Origin: UBA8106 sp964569695
GTDB taxonomy: Bacteria; Acidobacteriota; Vicinamibacteria; Vicinamibacterales; UBA823
Reading direction: 5' to 3'
Assembly (NCBI GenBank): GCA_964569695.1
Contig: CAZMUA010000006.1
Span: 1 to 64,000 of the forward strand
Length of the DNA: 64,000 nucleotides
Position numbers and translations under genes: made by a program. The notes beneath the pieces are model-generated. The model was not told the origin of the DNA. It ran no database searches and worked only from the letters and a program-made list of their open reading frames with translations. Shown one piece after another: positions 26,202 to 34,780 of this stretch (position 1 is the stretch's first letter; the number at the start of each line of letters is the position of its first letter).

Positions 26202-27644
26202 ATGTCCCCTCAACCGAAACTTGGACCAACACTTAGCCCAACACTTGGCCAGAGGATAAATCTGACACCAAGGATGCAGCTAGGGATTAAATTGCTGCCG
26301 CTGTCTACAGTTGAATTGTCGGATCGGTTGAAGCAGGAATTACTAGAAAATCCCTTATTAGAAGAGATGCCCTTAGAGGATGGACAATCTTCCGAGTCCG
26401 AACAGGCTGGTAGCGAGATGACTGAGCCAGGCGAGGGTGATGCTCAATCTGTGGATTCTTTGGATGATTCTGAGATTGATTATTTGTATGGGGGTAATCT
26501 TGATGATGGGTACCGTGAGAGTCTCCCTAAGGAAGGCAAGGAGCGTCCATCGATTGAAAATCACCTGACCACTTCCACGTCCCTCTCGGACCACCTAAAT
26601 TGGCAGGTACTGTCAAGCACCGAGGATGACGCTACTCGCAAGATTGCGTTAGAGATTATTGGGAATATCAACAGTGATGGCATTCTGGAGGCGTCAGTTG
26701 AAGAATTGGCGGCAATGGGTCAGTGGTCGCGTGTTGAGGTGGAGGAAGCATTAAACATTGTTCAGAATTTTGATCCGGTGGGTGTTGGAGCTAGAGATTT
26801 GCAGGAGTGCCTGCTTTTACAGTTACGAGGTCTTGGCTTGCAAGATACTCCGACTGAGCGGATTGTGGCGGAGTATCTAAACTTATTGAAAACTCATAAG
26901 GAGCAAGAATTAGCTAAAATGCTTGGCTTGTCGGTTGTTGAAATCAAACATCATATCCGCTTAATCAAACAGCTCAATCCGTCACCAGGAAGCCAGTACA
27001 GTCCCCGAGAAGCGCAAAATCTCATACCTGAGATTACTATTAAAAAGGTGGATGACGATTACAAGGCCGTGCTTAATGATGAAGATACACCGCGACTATG
27101 CATTAGTCGACGGAATCAACGTATATTAAAACAAAAACACGAAGGTAATGAAGACGCTCGTGCGTACGTGAAAGAGAATATTCAGAAGGCCAAATGGCTA
27201 ATTGACGCAGTGAAAGAGCGCAGAAAGACGATTTTGAAGGTGGCTAATAGCATTATCAAATTCCAACGTGATTATTTTGATTATGGGGTAGCAGGTCTTC
27301 GCCCTTTGGTGCTGCGTGAGGTGGCCAACGATATTGAGATGGCCGAGTCGACGGTCAGTCGAGTGGTGAGTAATAAATACGTGGCGACCCCCCATGGTGT
27401 CGTCGCCTTGAAATTCCTATTTCAAGGTGGCTTCAATAACTCGTTTGGTGAGAGTGTGTCGTCAGCAACGATTAAACAGCTGATTCAGCAGATTATTAAG
27501 AAAGAGAACTCTCATAAACCACTTAGTGATTCGAAACTTGCCACCATTCTTCAGGAAGACGGCCACTCTGTGAAACGCCGGACGATTGCCAAATACCGAG
27601 AAGAGTTGAGGATCCCTGGATCCACTCAACGTAAAGTGGTGTAA
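26202..27644 (+). CDS. rpoN: RNA polymerase sigma-54 factor
   Basis: About 480 residues from ATG 26202; a TTG at 26190 in the same frame is the alternative. Region I (LTPRMQLGIKLLPLSTVEL) is followed by an acidic region II (roughly residues 55-105) and the core-binding domain. The C-terminal DNA-binding part ends with the RpoN box, here VKRRTIAKYREEL, which reads the -24 element. Region I has fewer glutamines than usual (LTPRMQ in place of LTPQLQQ). Sigma-54 needs AAA+ activators, none of which is in this window. Confidence 0.95.
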   Translation: MSPQPKLGPTLSPTLGQRINLTPRMQLGIKLLPLSTVELSDRLKQELLENPLLEEMPLEDGQSSESEQAGSEMTEPGEGDAQSVDSLDDSEIDYLYGGNLDDGYRESLPKEGKERPSIENHLTTSTSLSDHLNWQVLSSTEDDATRKIALEIIGNINSDGILEASVEELAAMGQWSRVEVEEALNIVQNFDPVGVGARDLQECLLLQLRGLGLQDTPTERIVAEYLNLLKTHKEQELAKMLGLSVVEIKHHIRLIKQLNPSPGSQYSPREAQNLIPEITIKKVDDDYKAVLNDEDTPRLCISRRNQRILKQKHEGNEDARAYVKENIQKAKWLIDAVKERRKTILKVANSIIKFQRDYFDYGVAGLRPLVLREVANDIEMAESTVSRVVSNKYVATPHGVVALKFLFQGGFNNSFGESVSSATIKQLIQQIIKKENSHKPLSDSKLATILQEDGHSVKRRTIAKYREELRIPGSTQRKVV

Positions 27645-27686
27645 AAACGATAAAGTGAGAAGAACGATAGAGCAGGAAGCTGTGGT

Positions 27687-28613
27687 ATGGCTCATCAAAC
27701 CTTAAAAGGTGCTGGCGCCCGTTTCGTGATCGTAACTGGTCTTTCCGGTTCTGGAAAATCTCAGGCGATACATGCCTTGGAGGATCGGGGCTTCTTTTGC
27801 GTGGACAATCTCCCGAGCGCGTTAATGCCGACGCTTGCAGATTTAGTTGTGCGTACAGAAGGTGACAATGCCAAAGCTGCAGTAGTGGTGGACGTAAGGG
27901 AAGGGAAATTCTTATCTGATTTCCCAAAAATATTCCGGCGCATGCGTAAAGACGCAGTGCTTAGCGCGGCACTAATATTCCTTGAGGCTAGTGACGCCAC
28001 GCTTGTTCGACGCTTTAGTGAAACTCGTCGGCCTCATCCTTTGTCTCACGGGGGATCGGTCACCAAAGGCATTCGGGAGGAGCGGAGTCGACTGAAGACT
28101 ATACGTCGTTTAGCCGATCAAGTGATTGATACATCAGAGATGACGGTGCACGATTTACGTAATAAATTCATGAGCTTAAGTCTGAGCGGATCAAAAAATA
28201 GATTAGCAGTAACGCTGACGTCTTTTGGCTTTAAGTACGGTGTTCCGACTGATGCGGATTTAGTGTTCGATGTTCGATTTTTACCGAATCCCTATTTCGT
28301 GAAAGCCTTGCGACGGTTGACAGGACGAAATCGAGCCGTGAAAGACTTCTTGATGAAGCATGCTGAAACTTGTGCATTACTTGAGAAGTTAACAGATCTG
28401 TTAACCTTTCTGGTGCCGGAATATGTTCGCGAAGGAAAAAGTTACCTGACTATTGCAATTGGTTGCACGGGAGGAAGGCATCGATCGATTGCAATCGTGG
28501 AAGCGCTGAATTCGAAATTACGGGGAATGTCTGGCGTGCAAATGCAAGTTGTGCATCGCGATTGGAAACGTGAGAGTGTGGCTGATTCCTTTTTAACGAA
28601 AAAGCCTGGTTAA
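27687..28613 (+). CDS. rapZ: RNase adapter protein RapZ family (nucleotide-binding)
   Basis: 308 residues, slightly longer than E. coli RapZ (284). N-terminal Walker A GLSGSGKS at about 18-25 and CVDNLP motif; C-terminal GCTGGRHRSI. In E. coli it binds GlmY/GlmZ small RNAs and directs RNase E to control glucosamine-6-phosphate synthase; outside Enterobacteria its role is less clear. AGGA lies 9 bp before the ATG. It follows rpoN without the usual hpf or ptsN between. Confidence 0.9.
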   Translation: MAHQTLKGAGARFVIVTGLSGSGKSQAIHALEDRGFFCVDNLPSALMPTLADLVVRTEGDNAKAAVVVDVREGKFLSDFPKIFRRMRKDAVLSAALIFLEASDATLVRRFSETRRPHPLSHGGSVTKGIREERSRLKTIRRLADQVIDTSEMTVHDLRNKFMSLSLSGSKNRLAVTLTSFGFKYGVPTDADLVFDVRFLPNPYFVKALRRLTGRNRAVKDFLMKHAETCALLEKLTDLLTFLVPEYVREGKSYLTIAIGCTGGRHRSIAIVEALNSKLRGMSGVQMQVVHRDWKRESVADSFLTKKPG

Positions 28614-28670
28614 CTAGATAAGTTGTTGGTGTGAACAGACTCATGAGGGATGCAGTGTTGGAGCGGTATT

Positions 28671-29030
28671 ATGAATGAGGCGATCAAAGTTGAAAAACCG
28701 TGGGGATATGAGTTGCATTGGGCTAAAACGGATCGCTATGTCGCTAAAATAATACACATCAACTCTGGTCAGGCGTTGAGTTTGCAGTACCACAATCAGA
28801 AGGATGAAACGATTCTACTGTGGAAGGGCCGCTTAACCTTGGAGATCAAGGAGGCGGATAAGCTTGTCCAGCGAGAGATGAATCCTGGAGATATATTCCA
28901 TATACGCCCCAAGACGGTTCATCGCATGATTGCCCTTGAAGACTCAGATGTGCTTGAAGCGTCCACTCCAGAATTGGATGATGTTGTCAGGCTAGAAGAC
29001 CGATATGGACGAGTCGATGAAAAGCTCTAG
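28671..29030 (+). CDS. Small cupin protein (mannose-6-phosphate isomerase type II-like cupin)
   Basis: About 119 residues from the ATG at 28671, chosen because GGAG lies 8 bp upstream; a longer frame starts at 28650. A single cupin barrel with the two metal motifs: SLQYHNQKDETILLWKG (His, His-equivalent and Glu region) and PGDIFHIRPKTVHRM (second His). The layout resembles the C-terminal cupin of GDP-mannose pyrophosphorylase/isomerase. The substrate cannot be read from sequence; a sugar-phosphate role is one option. It converges with ssb. Confidence 0.75.
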   Translation: MNEAIKVEKPWGYELHWAKTDRYVAKIIHINSGQALSLQYHNQKDETILLWKGRLTLEIKEADKLVQREMNPGDIFHIRPKTVHRMIALEDSDVLEASTPELDDVVRLEDRYGRVDEKL

Positions 29031-29044
29031 AGTGTGCTTCTGCA

Positions 29045-29061
29045 CTAACTGAGAGAGTTAG
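29045..29061. repeat. Short perfect hairpin between convergent genes (cupin and ssb)
   Basis: CTAACT (29045-29050), loop GAGAG, AGTTAG (29056-29061). No T tract follows on either strand, so its terminator value is doubtful. It overlaps the ssb stop codon. Confidence 0.3.
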
Positions 29062-29504
29062 AAGGGAATATCGTCGTCAGTGAGTTCGCCTCCTTGGTTG
29101 GGGCTAGGGGCACTAGGCGCTGATTCACTGCCAGCGCTACTACGTCGGGAACCTCCATCATCTCGGCTGCCAAGGAGCACAAGGCGATCGCCGGGTCCCA
29201 CTCTTACTTCGGTCGTGGATCGCTTTTGTCCCTCTTTGTCTTCCCATTGACGGGTTTCGAGCCGACCCTCAACATATATTTGTTTTCCTTTTAACAAATA
29301 CTGGCTCAGGTTCTCGGCGGTTTTACCCCATATGACGATTCGATGCCATTCGGTTTTCTCTTTGCGTTCGCCGCTATTTTTGTCTTTCCAGCTTTCACTG
29401 GTAGCGATACTAAAATTTGATACTGCAGCACCACTTGGCGTGTATTTCAATTCAGCATCTCTACCGAGGTTGCCGACGAGTATGACCCTGTTCACACTAC
29501 CCAT
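29058..29504 (-). CDS. ssb: Single-stranded DNA-binding protein
   Basis: 148 residues with one OB fold and a typical acidic C-terminal tip, GGELTDDDIPF, which docks partner proteins. Start motif MGSVNRVILVGNLGRD is canonical. A short low-complexity Ser/Pro/Gly linker precedes the tip. It follows cpoB by 41 bp in the same direction and may be transcribed with the Tol-Pal operon. Confidence 0.96.
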   Translation of the reverse strand: MGSVNRVILVGNLGRDAELKYTPSGAAVSNFSIATSESWKDKNSGERKEKTEWHRIVIWGKTAENLSQYLLKGKQIYVEGRLETRQWEDKEGQKRSTTEVRVGPGDRLVLLGSRDDGGSRRSSAGSESAPSAPSPNQGGELTDDDIPF

Positions 29505-29545
29505 CGTTCGTCCTTTCCTTGCAAATAAAACCCGAGTCCGCTCTG

Positions 29546-30406
29546 TTATCGAGCTGGACGGGTCAGGCGATTTATTGCCTGTTGAGCCAACGTTGTCATT
29601 GTGCTGTTTGGATACCTATCAATAAGAATTTGAAATGAAGCTAAGGCTTCTTCAGTGTTACCTATACGGTCCAAAGACAGACCACGCTTATAATACGCTT
29701 CTGGTAGGACATCTCCGTCTGGGTAGGTTGTGATGGCGGTGTCGAAAGCTTCCTTGGCGTCTTGGTATTTACCGTCATTGTAGTACGTCTGACCGATATA
29801 AAACTGAGCGTCATCGGCCTGGGTGGAGCGCGGAAATGCCGTAATGTACGCTTCGAATCCAGTAATTGCGAGCGCCCATTGCCCAGCCGCATAATCCGCA
29901 AAGGCCATATCGTATAGGCGTTGCGGTGAAACCCCTGGGATCGTTGTAGGCGTAGCTGGGGCAACGGGTAAAGCCGCCACTGTTTCGGCTTCTGGAGTTG
30001 TCGGTTGTTCAGCAAGAGGGTCATCCGTCGTTGGAATTGGCATGCGAGGGATGGATACACGAAGCGCTTCAATTTCTTGAGAGAACGAGGCGACACGGAC
30101 ATTCGTGTCATCTAGCTTCTCACGCAAAATGCGAATTCCGTCACCCACCGTGTTCATCATGACCTGTGTATCCGCAAAAGTTTTACGACTAATCGAAGCC
30201 TGTTCAGTGACGGTGACGTTGACGTTTTGTATGGCGTCAGCAAGGGCAAGCATTGTCGTTTGCAGTTCCTGAGTTTGCAGTTGCAGCATTCGGAGGTCCG
30301 CCATGAGCTGTTGCTGTTCGCGGTCAGCAGCTGATGCCATTTTGAGGCCAAAGCTCAAGAACAAAAACAAAGTGAGGAGTGTAATACTGAGCCGTTTCCT
30401 AGCCAT
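29546..30406 (-). CDS. cpoB: Tol-Pal system protein (CpoB/YbgF-like)
   Basis: 286 residues from the ATG at 30406 (GAGGTG ribosome-binding site about 6 bp upstream). Signal peptide of about 25 residues ending ASA-AD; then an N-terminal coiled-coil trimerisation region (about residues 30-125), a Pro/Ala-rich linker, and C-terminal TPRs (SPQRLYDMAFADYAAGQW..., DAQFYIGQTYYNDGKYQDA). It coordinates outer-membrane constriction with peptidoglycan synthesis in E. coli. Last gene of the tol operon, 44 bp after pal. Confidence 0.9.
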   Translation of the reverse strand: MARKRLSITLLTLFLFLSFGLKMASAADREQQQLMADLRMLQLQTQELQTTMLALADAIQNVNVTVTEQASISRKTFADTQVMMNTVGDGIRILREKLDDTNVRVASFSQEIEALRVSIPRMPIPTTDDPLAEQPTTPEAETVAALPVAPATPTTIPGVSPQRLYDMAFADYAAGQWALAITGFEAYITAFPRSTQADDAQFYIGQTYYNDGKYQDAKEAFDTAITTYPDGDVLPEAYYKRGLSLDRIGNTEEALASFQILIDRYPNSTMTTLAQQAINRLTRPAR

Positions 30407-30450
30407 ACTGACACCTCTTCGGTGAGTGTTGAAAATTGGCAAGTGTTCCT

Positions 30451-31041
30451 TCATTGAGCTGTCACCACAAAATGGGCTCGACGGTTTTGAGCCCAAGCAG
30501 CCTCATCGTTTCCAGGGTCGAATGGAAATTCCTCTCCATAGCTTACCGTGCGAAGCCTATTAACGGGAATACCGAGCGCCACTAAATAATCTCGGGCTGC
30601 CAAGGCCCGCCGTTCGCTGAGGGCAAGATTGTACTCAGCCGTCCCACGTTCATCACAGTGTCCTTCAATAGTTACTATCCAGGTCTGATTACTACGCATC
30701 ACTTCAGCGTTGTTTGCCAGACTGGATTGCGCTTCGATTGTCATTTCCGCGCTATCGTAATCAAAAAATATAGGGGCTAGCGGAACACTTCGATTTAATT
30801 CGTTCAGATCGTGTCCCGTGAGCGAGCTATCGGCTGGCGTAGGCGTTGGTAACCTGGGCGCCGTGTCAGCGATGGCTGTTGGGGGTGCGGTTGTATTCGG
30901 GTCTGGCGGGATTGGTGAGGTTGGTGGTGCAGGAGCAGGTTCAGGAGTAACGTTTACCTCCTTTTCACCACAAGCAGTGATGGCTAAGAGTGAAACAAAA
31001 AGGGCGCCTGCCAGTATTCGCCAAGTTAGTCGTGATTTCAT
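30451..31041 (-). CDS. pal: Peptidoglycan-associated lipoprotein Pal
   Basis: 196 residues from the ATG at 31041. Lipobox ITAC gives Cys24 as the lipid-modified residue. A Pro-rich linker (about 30-60) precedes an OmpA-like domain: IFFDYDSAEM, IEGHCDERGTAEYNLALSERRA and the C-terminal NRRAHFV, the meso-DAP-binding elements. It anchors the outer membrane to peptidoglycan and binds TolB. Codons upstream to 31071 are in frame but add only charged residues ahead of the signal peptide. Confidence 0.95.
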   Translation of the reverse strand: MKSRLTWRILAGALFVSLLAITACGEKEVNVTPEPAPAPPTSPIPPDPNTTAPPTAIADTAPRLPTPTPADSSLTGHDLNELNRSVPLAPIFFDYDSAEMTIEAQSSLANNAEVMRSNQTWIVTIEGHCDERGTAEYNLALSERRALAARDYLVALGIPVNRLRTVSYGEEFPFDPGNDEAAWAQNRRAHFVVTAQ

Positions 31042-31109
31042 AATGTCGCGTTCTCTTTTTGACAATCGCAAGTTGAGGGCTCCGTAGGTGTTACATGATG
31101 GTAATCAGT

Positions 31110-32492
31110 TCACCGTGACCAATTAGGCATTTCGTTGTTTCCGAGTCGTGTAATACGACGTAAGTTTCTCCCATCTCTGGCAATTGTATAAATCTGTTTT
31201 TCCCCAGAGCGGTTTGATGTAAAAGCTAGATGGCGTCCATTGGGTGAATAGGATGGACTTTCATTTGATCCAATTCCAAACGTAATTTGTCTGACCTCTC
31301 GCGTAGAGAGTTCAAAAATCTTGATATCGTGCACAGGGCCGGTTTTCGAGGAATAGGCGATTTCGTTAAAGGGCGCAGGAGACCACGTTGGGCGATCACA
31401 ATATGATTCAAAGGTTATTCTTCGCAGTCCCGTGCCGTCGACTCCAACTAAATAAATTTGTGGTCGACCTGAACGATCGGAGGTAAAGGCGATTTGAGCA
31501 CCGGTCGGTGACCAAGTCGGACTTGTATCAATTGCAGGATTATCGGTAAGACGTTGCACATCTGTGCCGTCCGCGTTCATGACATAGAGCTCGGGGTTGC
31601 CGTCGCGATTGGAGGTAAACGCTAAGCGAGATCCATCAGGCGACCAACTAGGTAGCCAGTTTTGGTTGTCTGGTGAGCCGGCTGCTGGAGACGCGAGTCG
31701 TCCTTCGTAAATGAACGAGACTAGGAGGTCGGCATATCCACGAAGGTAGGAGGTGTATGCGATTGCCCGTCGGTCGGCAGACCACGCCGGAGTAATGTTT
31801 AGCGATCGATTTACGGTTACCCGCTGCTGGTTATAACCATCGTAGTCTGAGAAATATATTTCTTTCAGAATTCGATTGGCGACCGGGCCAACGATGCTTT
31901 CACCGTTACGGTCCGAAACAAATGCCAACTTTGTTTGGGCGATACCCTTTAAGCCGCGTTGGTTTTGATGAATCTCATCGGCAATGGTGTGGGCGTACAG
32001 TCGAGCGCTGTTTGCGGGACCGCTATATTCACGCCCGAACACAGATTCTTGTCCTCTAATGTTCCATAGCCGAACCTGAACCTGTAACAATTCACCAACT
32101 CGGCGCACAGTGCCTATCACCACGCCATCAGTGCCGAGTTCGCGCCAGAGGTTGAAGGACACGTCAGTTATAGAGGTCGCCCCGGGAATTGATGCGTAGG
32201 TGTCCCGCGGGATCATATAGAACTCTCGTTCAAAATTGAGATCGTTCCAGAGCACTTCACCCATTGTTTGCGCTGCGGCGATGGTTTCGGGGTCGTCAGA
32301 TAGAGCAAGAAAGTCTGGTACTGCAAAGCGTGGTGGCGTGCCTATTCGGTCTCCGATGATTAAGCTCACTTCGGAAGGTTGCCTCGGTTCAGGTTGCTGG
32401 CTTGCGGGAACTTGGAATGCGCGGCCCCCAGACAAAGCAAGAGACACAACTGCACACGTTAACGACCAGGCAAGAAGATTCTTGTTGAGCAT
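31110..32492 (-). CDS. tolB: Tol-Pal system beta propeller protein TolB
   Basis: 460 residues. Signal peptide near the N-terminus (cleavage around GRA-FQ). The N-terminal alpha/beta domain (about 45-180) is followed by a six-blade propeller of PD40 repeats, visible as SWSPDGSRLAFTSNRDGNPELY, TWSPTGAQIAFTSDRSGRPQIY and SYSPNGRHLAFTSNRSGEKQIY. It shuttles between Pal and TolA. Its start overlaps the TonB/TolA-like stop by one base (TAATG), so translation is coupled. Confidence 0.95.
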   Translation of the reverse strand: MLNKNLLAWSLTCAVVSLALSGGRAFQVPASQQPEPRQPSEVSLIIGDRIGTPPRFAVPDFLALSDDPETIAAAQTMGEVLWNDLNFEREFYMIPRDTYASIPGATSITDVSFNLWRELGTDGVVIGTVRRVGELLQVQVRLWNIRGQESVFGREYSGPANSARLYAHTIADEIHQNQRGLKGIAQTKLAFVSDRNGESIVGPVANRILKEIYFSDYDGYNQQRVTVNRSLNITPAWSADRRAIAYTSYLRGYADLLVSFIYEGRLASPAAGSPDNQNWLPSWSPDGSRLAFTSNRDGNPELYVMNADGTDVQRLTDNPAIDTSPTWSPTGAQIAFTSDRSGRPQIYLVGVDGTGLRRITFESYCDRPTWSPAPFNEIAYSSKTGPVHDIKIFELSTREVRQITFGIGSNESPSYSPNGRHLAFTSNRSGEKQIYTIARDGRNLRRITRLGNNEMPNWSR

Positions 32493-33283
32493 TAGTTTTG
32501 ATATTGAAACATTAAATGAACCCCAAGTGTTGGCTCTGTGAATCCCGATGGTAGTGGTGGCAATTGCCGAGTCACGAGTACAGCTCGTTGCGCAGCAAGG
32601 TCGAGCGGTATGTAGCCACTACTAGTTTGCACTTGAACGTCGGTTAAGGTTCCATTGCGTTGGATAAAAAAATAGATCATAACACTTCCAGTCACTCGCT
32701 GATTAGGGTCCCAATTTTGTCTAATCAAGGCTGACATGGTTGCCAGATAATCCGGGCAACAGAAATTTGCCGCATCCAGATACCCTCCTGAACCACCGCC
32801 TCCCGTTGACAGGCCAAACCCTACTCCTTGTGTACCAGTGTTGGCCAGCGCATTACCAGCCCGAACCTCGTCGCCTTCCGTGGGCGTTCGGCCTCGGGCT
32901 TCCGGTGGCGACTGTTCAACCGGTGGGGGAGTTACTTCACGTCTTCTCGCTGTAGGGGTGGGGACCGTCATTGAAGGTTCTTCTCGAGCAGGTACACGGA
33001 TTGCACGAGGTCGCGGCGACGGAGGCAGTGGAATCGCTTGCTGGACAGGTCGAGCTCCAAGTGGAGACAGGCCGCCAACATCCGGACCCGGAGCACCACC
33101 GAGGCTGATCGTCATAATGGCAGACGGTGACAAATCGAGTTCTTGGCGTCCCCAGTGTTCTGGCGCTAAAAAGACCAAGACCAGCAGGGACGCATGGGCG
33201 ACCAAGGAGAGACCGAACGTTCGACCAGCTCCTTGAGGAGTTTCCACACGTTCGAGCAATACCTGAGAGGTTGATTTTTCCAT
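32492..33283 (-). CDS. TonB-family C-terminal protein acting as TolA equivalent
   Basis: 263 residues. One membrane segment near 22-40, then a long Pro/Arg-rich linker (about 70-150) and a C-terminal TonB-type domain (YLATMSALIRQNWDP... VTGSVMIYFFIQRNGTLTDVQV...). Being between tolR and tolB it should be the energy-transducing TolA of this system, although the domain is closer to TonB. A double Cys (FCCPDY) just before the C-terminal domain is odd and could form a disulfide. The gene starts 18 bp after tolR. Confidence 0.85.
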   Translation of the reverse strand: MEKSTSQVLLERVETPQGAGRTFGLSLVAHASLLVLVFLAPEHWGRQELDLSPSAIMTISLGGAPGPDVGGLSPLGARPVQQAIPLPPSPRPRAIRVPAREEPSMTVPTPTARRREVTPPPVEQSPPEARGRTPTEGDEVRAGNALANTGTQGVGFGLSTGGGGSGGYLDAANFCCPDYLATMSALIRQNWDPNQRVTGSVMIYFFIQRNGTLTDVQVQTSSGYIPLDLAAQRAVLVTRQLPPLPSGFTEPTLGVHLMFQYQN

Positions 33284-33301
33284 AGAACGGTCGGCGTACG
33301 T

Positions 33302-33760
33302 TCAGGAAGCACTCGGCACACGAGACAAGATTCCAACGCGGTCAACACCGCCTTCTTTTAACTTGTCCATTACGCCTATTAATTCTTGAAGAGTTATCTC
33401 TCCATCACCGCGAAGGAAAACTTCGTTTTCCTCCTGGTTGGTCATTGCCTGTCGAATTCTTTCGTGGAGTACATCGACCGGAACCGGCTCCTCGCCAAGC
33501 TGAACCATTCCATCAGTGCGATATGACAAAGGGACGGTGACAAACACACGCTCGGCATTAATGGCTTGCGCTCGTCGAGATACGGGGAGGCTCACGTCGA
33601 CGCCCCGCTGCATCATGGGTGCCGTTACCATAAAGATAATCAACAACACGAGCATTACGTCAACCAGAGGCACAACGTTGATTTCTGAAAGAGAGCTCGC
33701 AGTTCGAGGTCGTCGCACTCCGCGCGAGTTAGTGGTTGTTTGATCCTGTTGGATATTCAT
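33302..33760 (-). CDS. tolR: Biopolymer transport protein TolR/ExbD
   Basis: 152 residues. N-terminal basic tail, then one membrane helix (INVVPLVDVMLVLLIIFMV) with the proton-relay Asp, and a periplasmic domain ending EGGVDRVGI. Forms the stator with TolQ to use the proton gradient. Starts 55 bp after tolQ. Confidence 0.94.
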   Translation of the reverse strand: MNIQQDQTTTNSRGVRRPRTASSLSEINVVPLVDVMLVLLIIFMVTAPMMQRGVDVSLPVSRRAQAINAERVFVTVPLSYRTDGMVQLGEEPVPVDVLHERIRQAMTNQEENEVFLRGDGEITLQELIGVMDKLKEGGVDRVGILSRVPSAS

Positions 33761-33815
33761 GGGCGAGAGACCTCATCGCATTAAGGCGCGTACTTCCTAG
33801 CGTAGAACGTTCTCT

Positions 33816-34577
33816 TTACATAAAGTTGCGCTCTGAGATATTCAGAAACTCAAGAGAAAAGTCGTCGATTAGCGAGACATAAATTTTCACTCGATGGGTA
33901 AAATAATTATAAAAACATACTGCAGGAATAGCAGCAAAGAGTCCCGCAGCGGTTGCAACGAGTGCCTCTGCAATACCAGGTGCTACTACGCCGAGGCTGG
34001 TGGATCCAGTTCCGGCAATACCTTGAAACGACCCCATGATTCCCCAGACCGTGCCAAATAAACCAATAAAGGGGGTCACGCTCGCTGTCGTGGCAAGAAA
34101 AGATATTTTGTGTTCAATTTTGTTGATTTCGATAGCAGAAGCGCGGATAAGCGCGCGGTCTAAGGGGTTGAGGCTTTTAAGTTCGGACGGCGCCTCGCTC
34201 TCTTCATGCGACGTTTCACTGGAGTGTTGGGGTTGATGCAGCTGGGCCTTGAGTTCAGCGTAGCCAGTTTGAAAAATTCCGACCAGCGGACTCTTGTCTA
34301 CGGTCGCGCAGACAGCTTGCACCTCTGAAAATTTACTACTTTGACCGAATGCTTCTCGAAACTTTGCTGTATCCTTATCGATTTTTCGAAATTGAAACAG
34401 TTTTTGTAGAGCTATGCCCCAAGAAGCGATTGAGAAGAAGAGGAGTATGAGAAGTACGATCTTGCTAACTGAACCCGAGCTTAGTACTAGGTTTATGACG
34501 TCGCCCGAAAAGCCGACTTCAGTTGGTTCGGGTTGAAGTTGCAGAATCGCAAAAGCATAATATCCAAGCGTGCGCAA
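33816..34577 (-). CDS. tolQ: Biopolymer transport protein TolQ/ExbB
   Basis: About 253 residues from a TTG at 34577. Three membrane segments are predicted, with the TolQ/ExbB pattern GLFGTVWGIMGSFQGIAG and the GIAEALVATAAGLFAAIPAVC motif near the C-terminus. An in-frame ATG lies at 34643, but the TTG has GGAGG with 5-bp spacing while the ATG has none. Also, a TTGACA sits at 34656-34651 on the minus strand; a promoter using it would start transcription after the ATG at 34643. Either start keeps the same protein core. Confidence 0.92.
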   Translation of the reverse strand: MRTLGYYAFAILQLQPEPTEVGFSGDVINLVLSSGSVSKIVLLILLFFSIASWGIALQKLFQFRKIDKDTAKFREAFGQSSKFSEVQAVCATVDKSPLVGIFQTGYAELKAQLHQPQHSSETSHEESEAPSELKSLNPLDRALIRASAIEINKIEHKISFLATTASVTPFIGLFGTVWGIMGSFQGIAGTGSTSLGVVAPGIAEALVATAAGLFAAIPAVCFYNYFTHRVKIYVSLIDDFSLEFLNISERNFM

Positions 34578-34780
34578 CGATGCCTCCGAACACCAGGAAG
34601 TGCGCCACTGGGATAGCGCGATGCCTGAGGGTACCATGACCATTTAGTGCTGTCAAACAAATGATATGATGGAAGTTATCGCACTTCGCAGATTCAAAAT
34701 AATTATGTAGGCGACCCGTTTGATTCACGGCTCATCGTCAGAAATGTCCGTCTTCTTCCCCGAGCTATCAGTGCTTTGCC

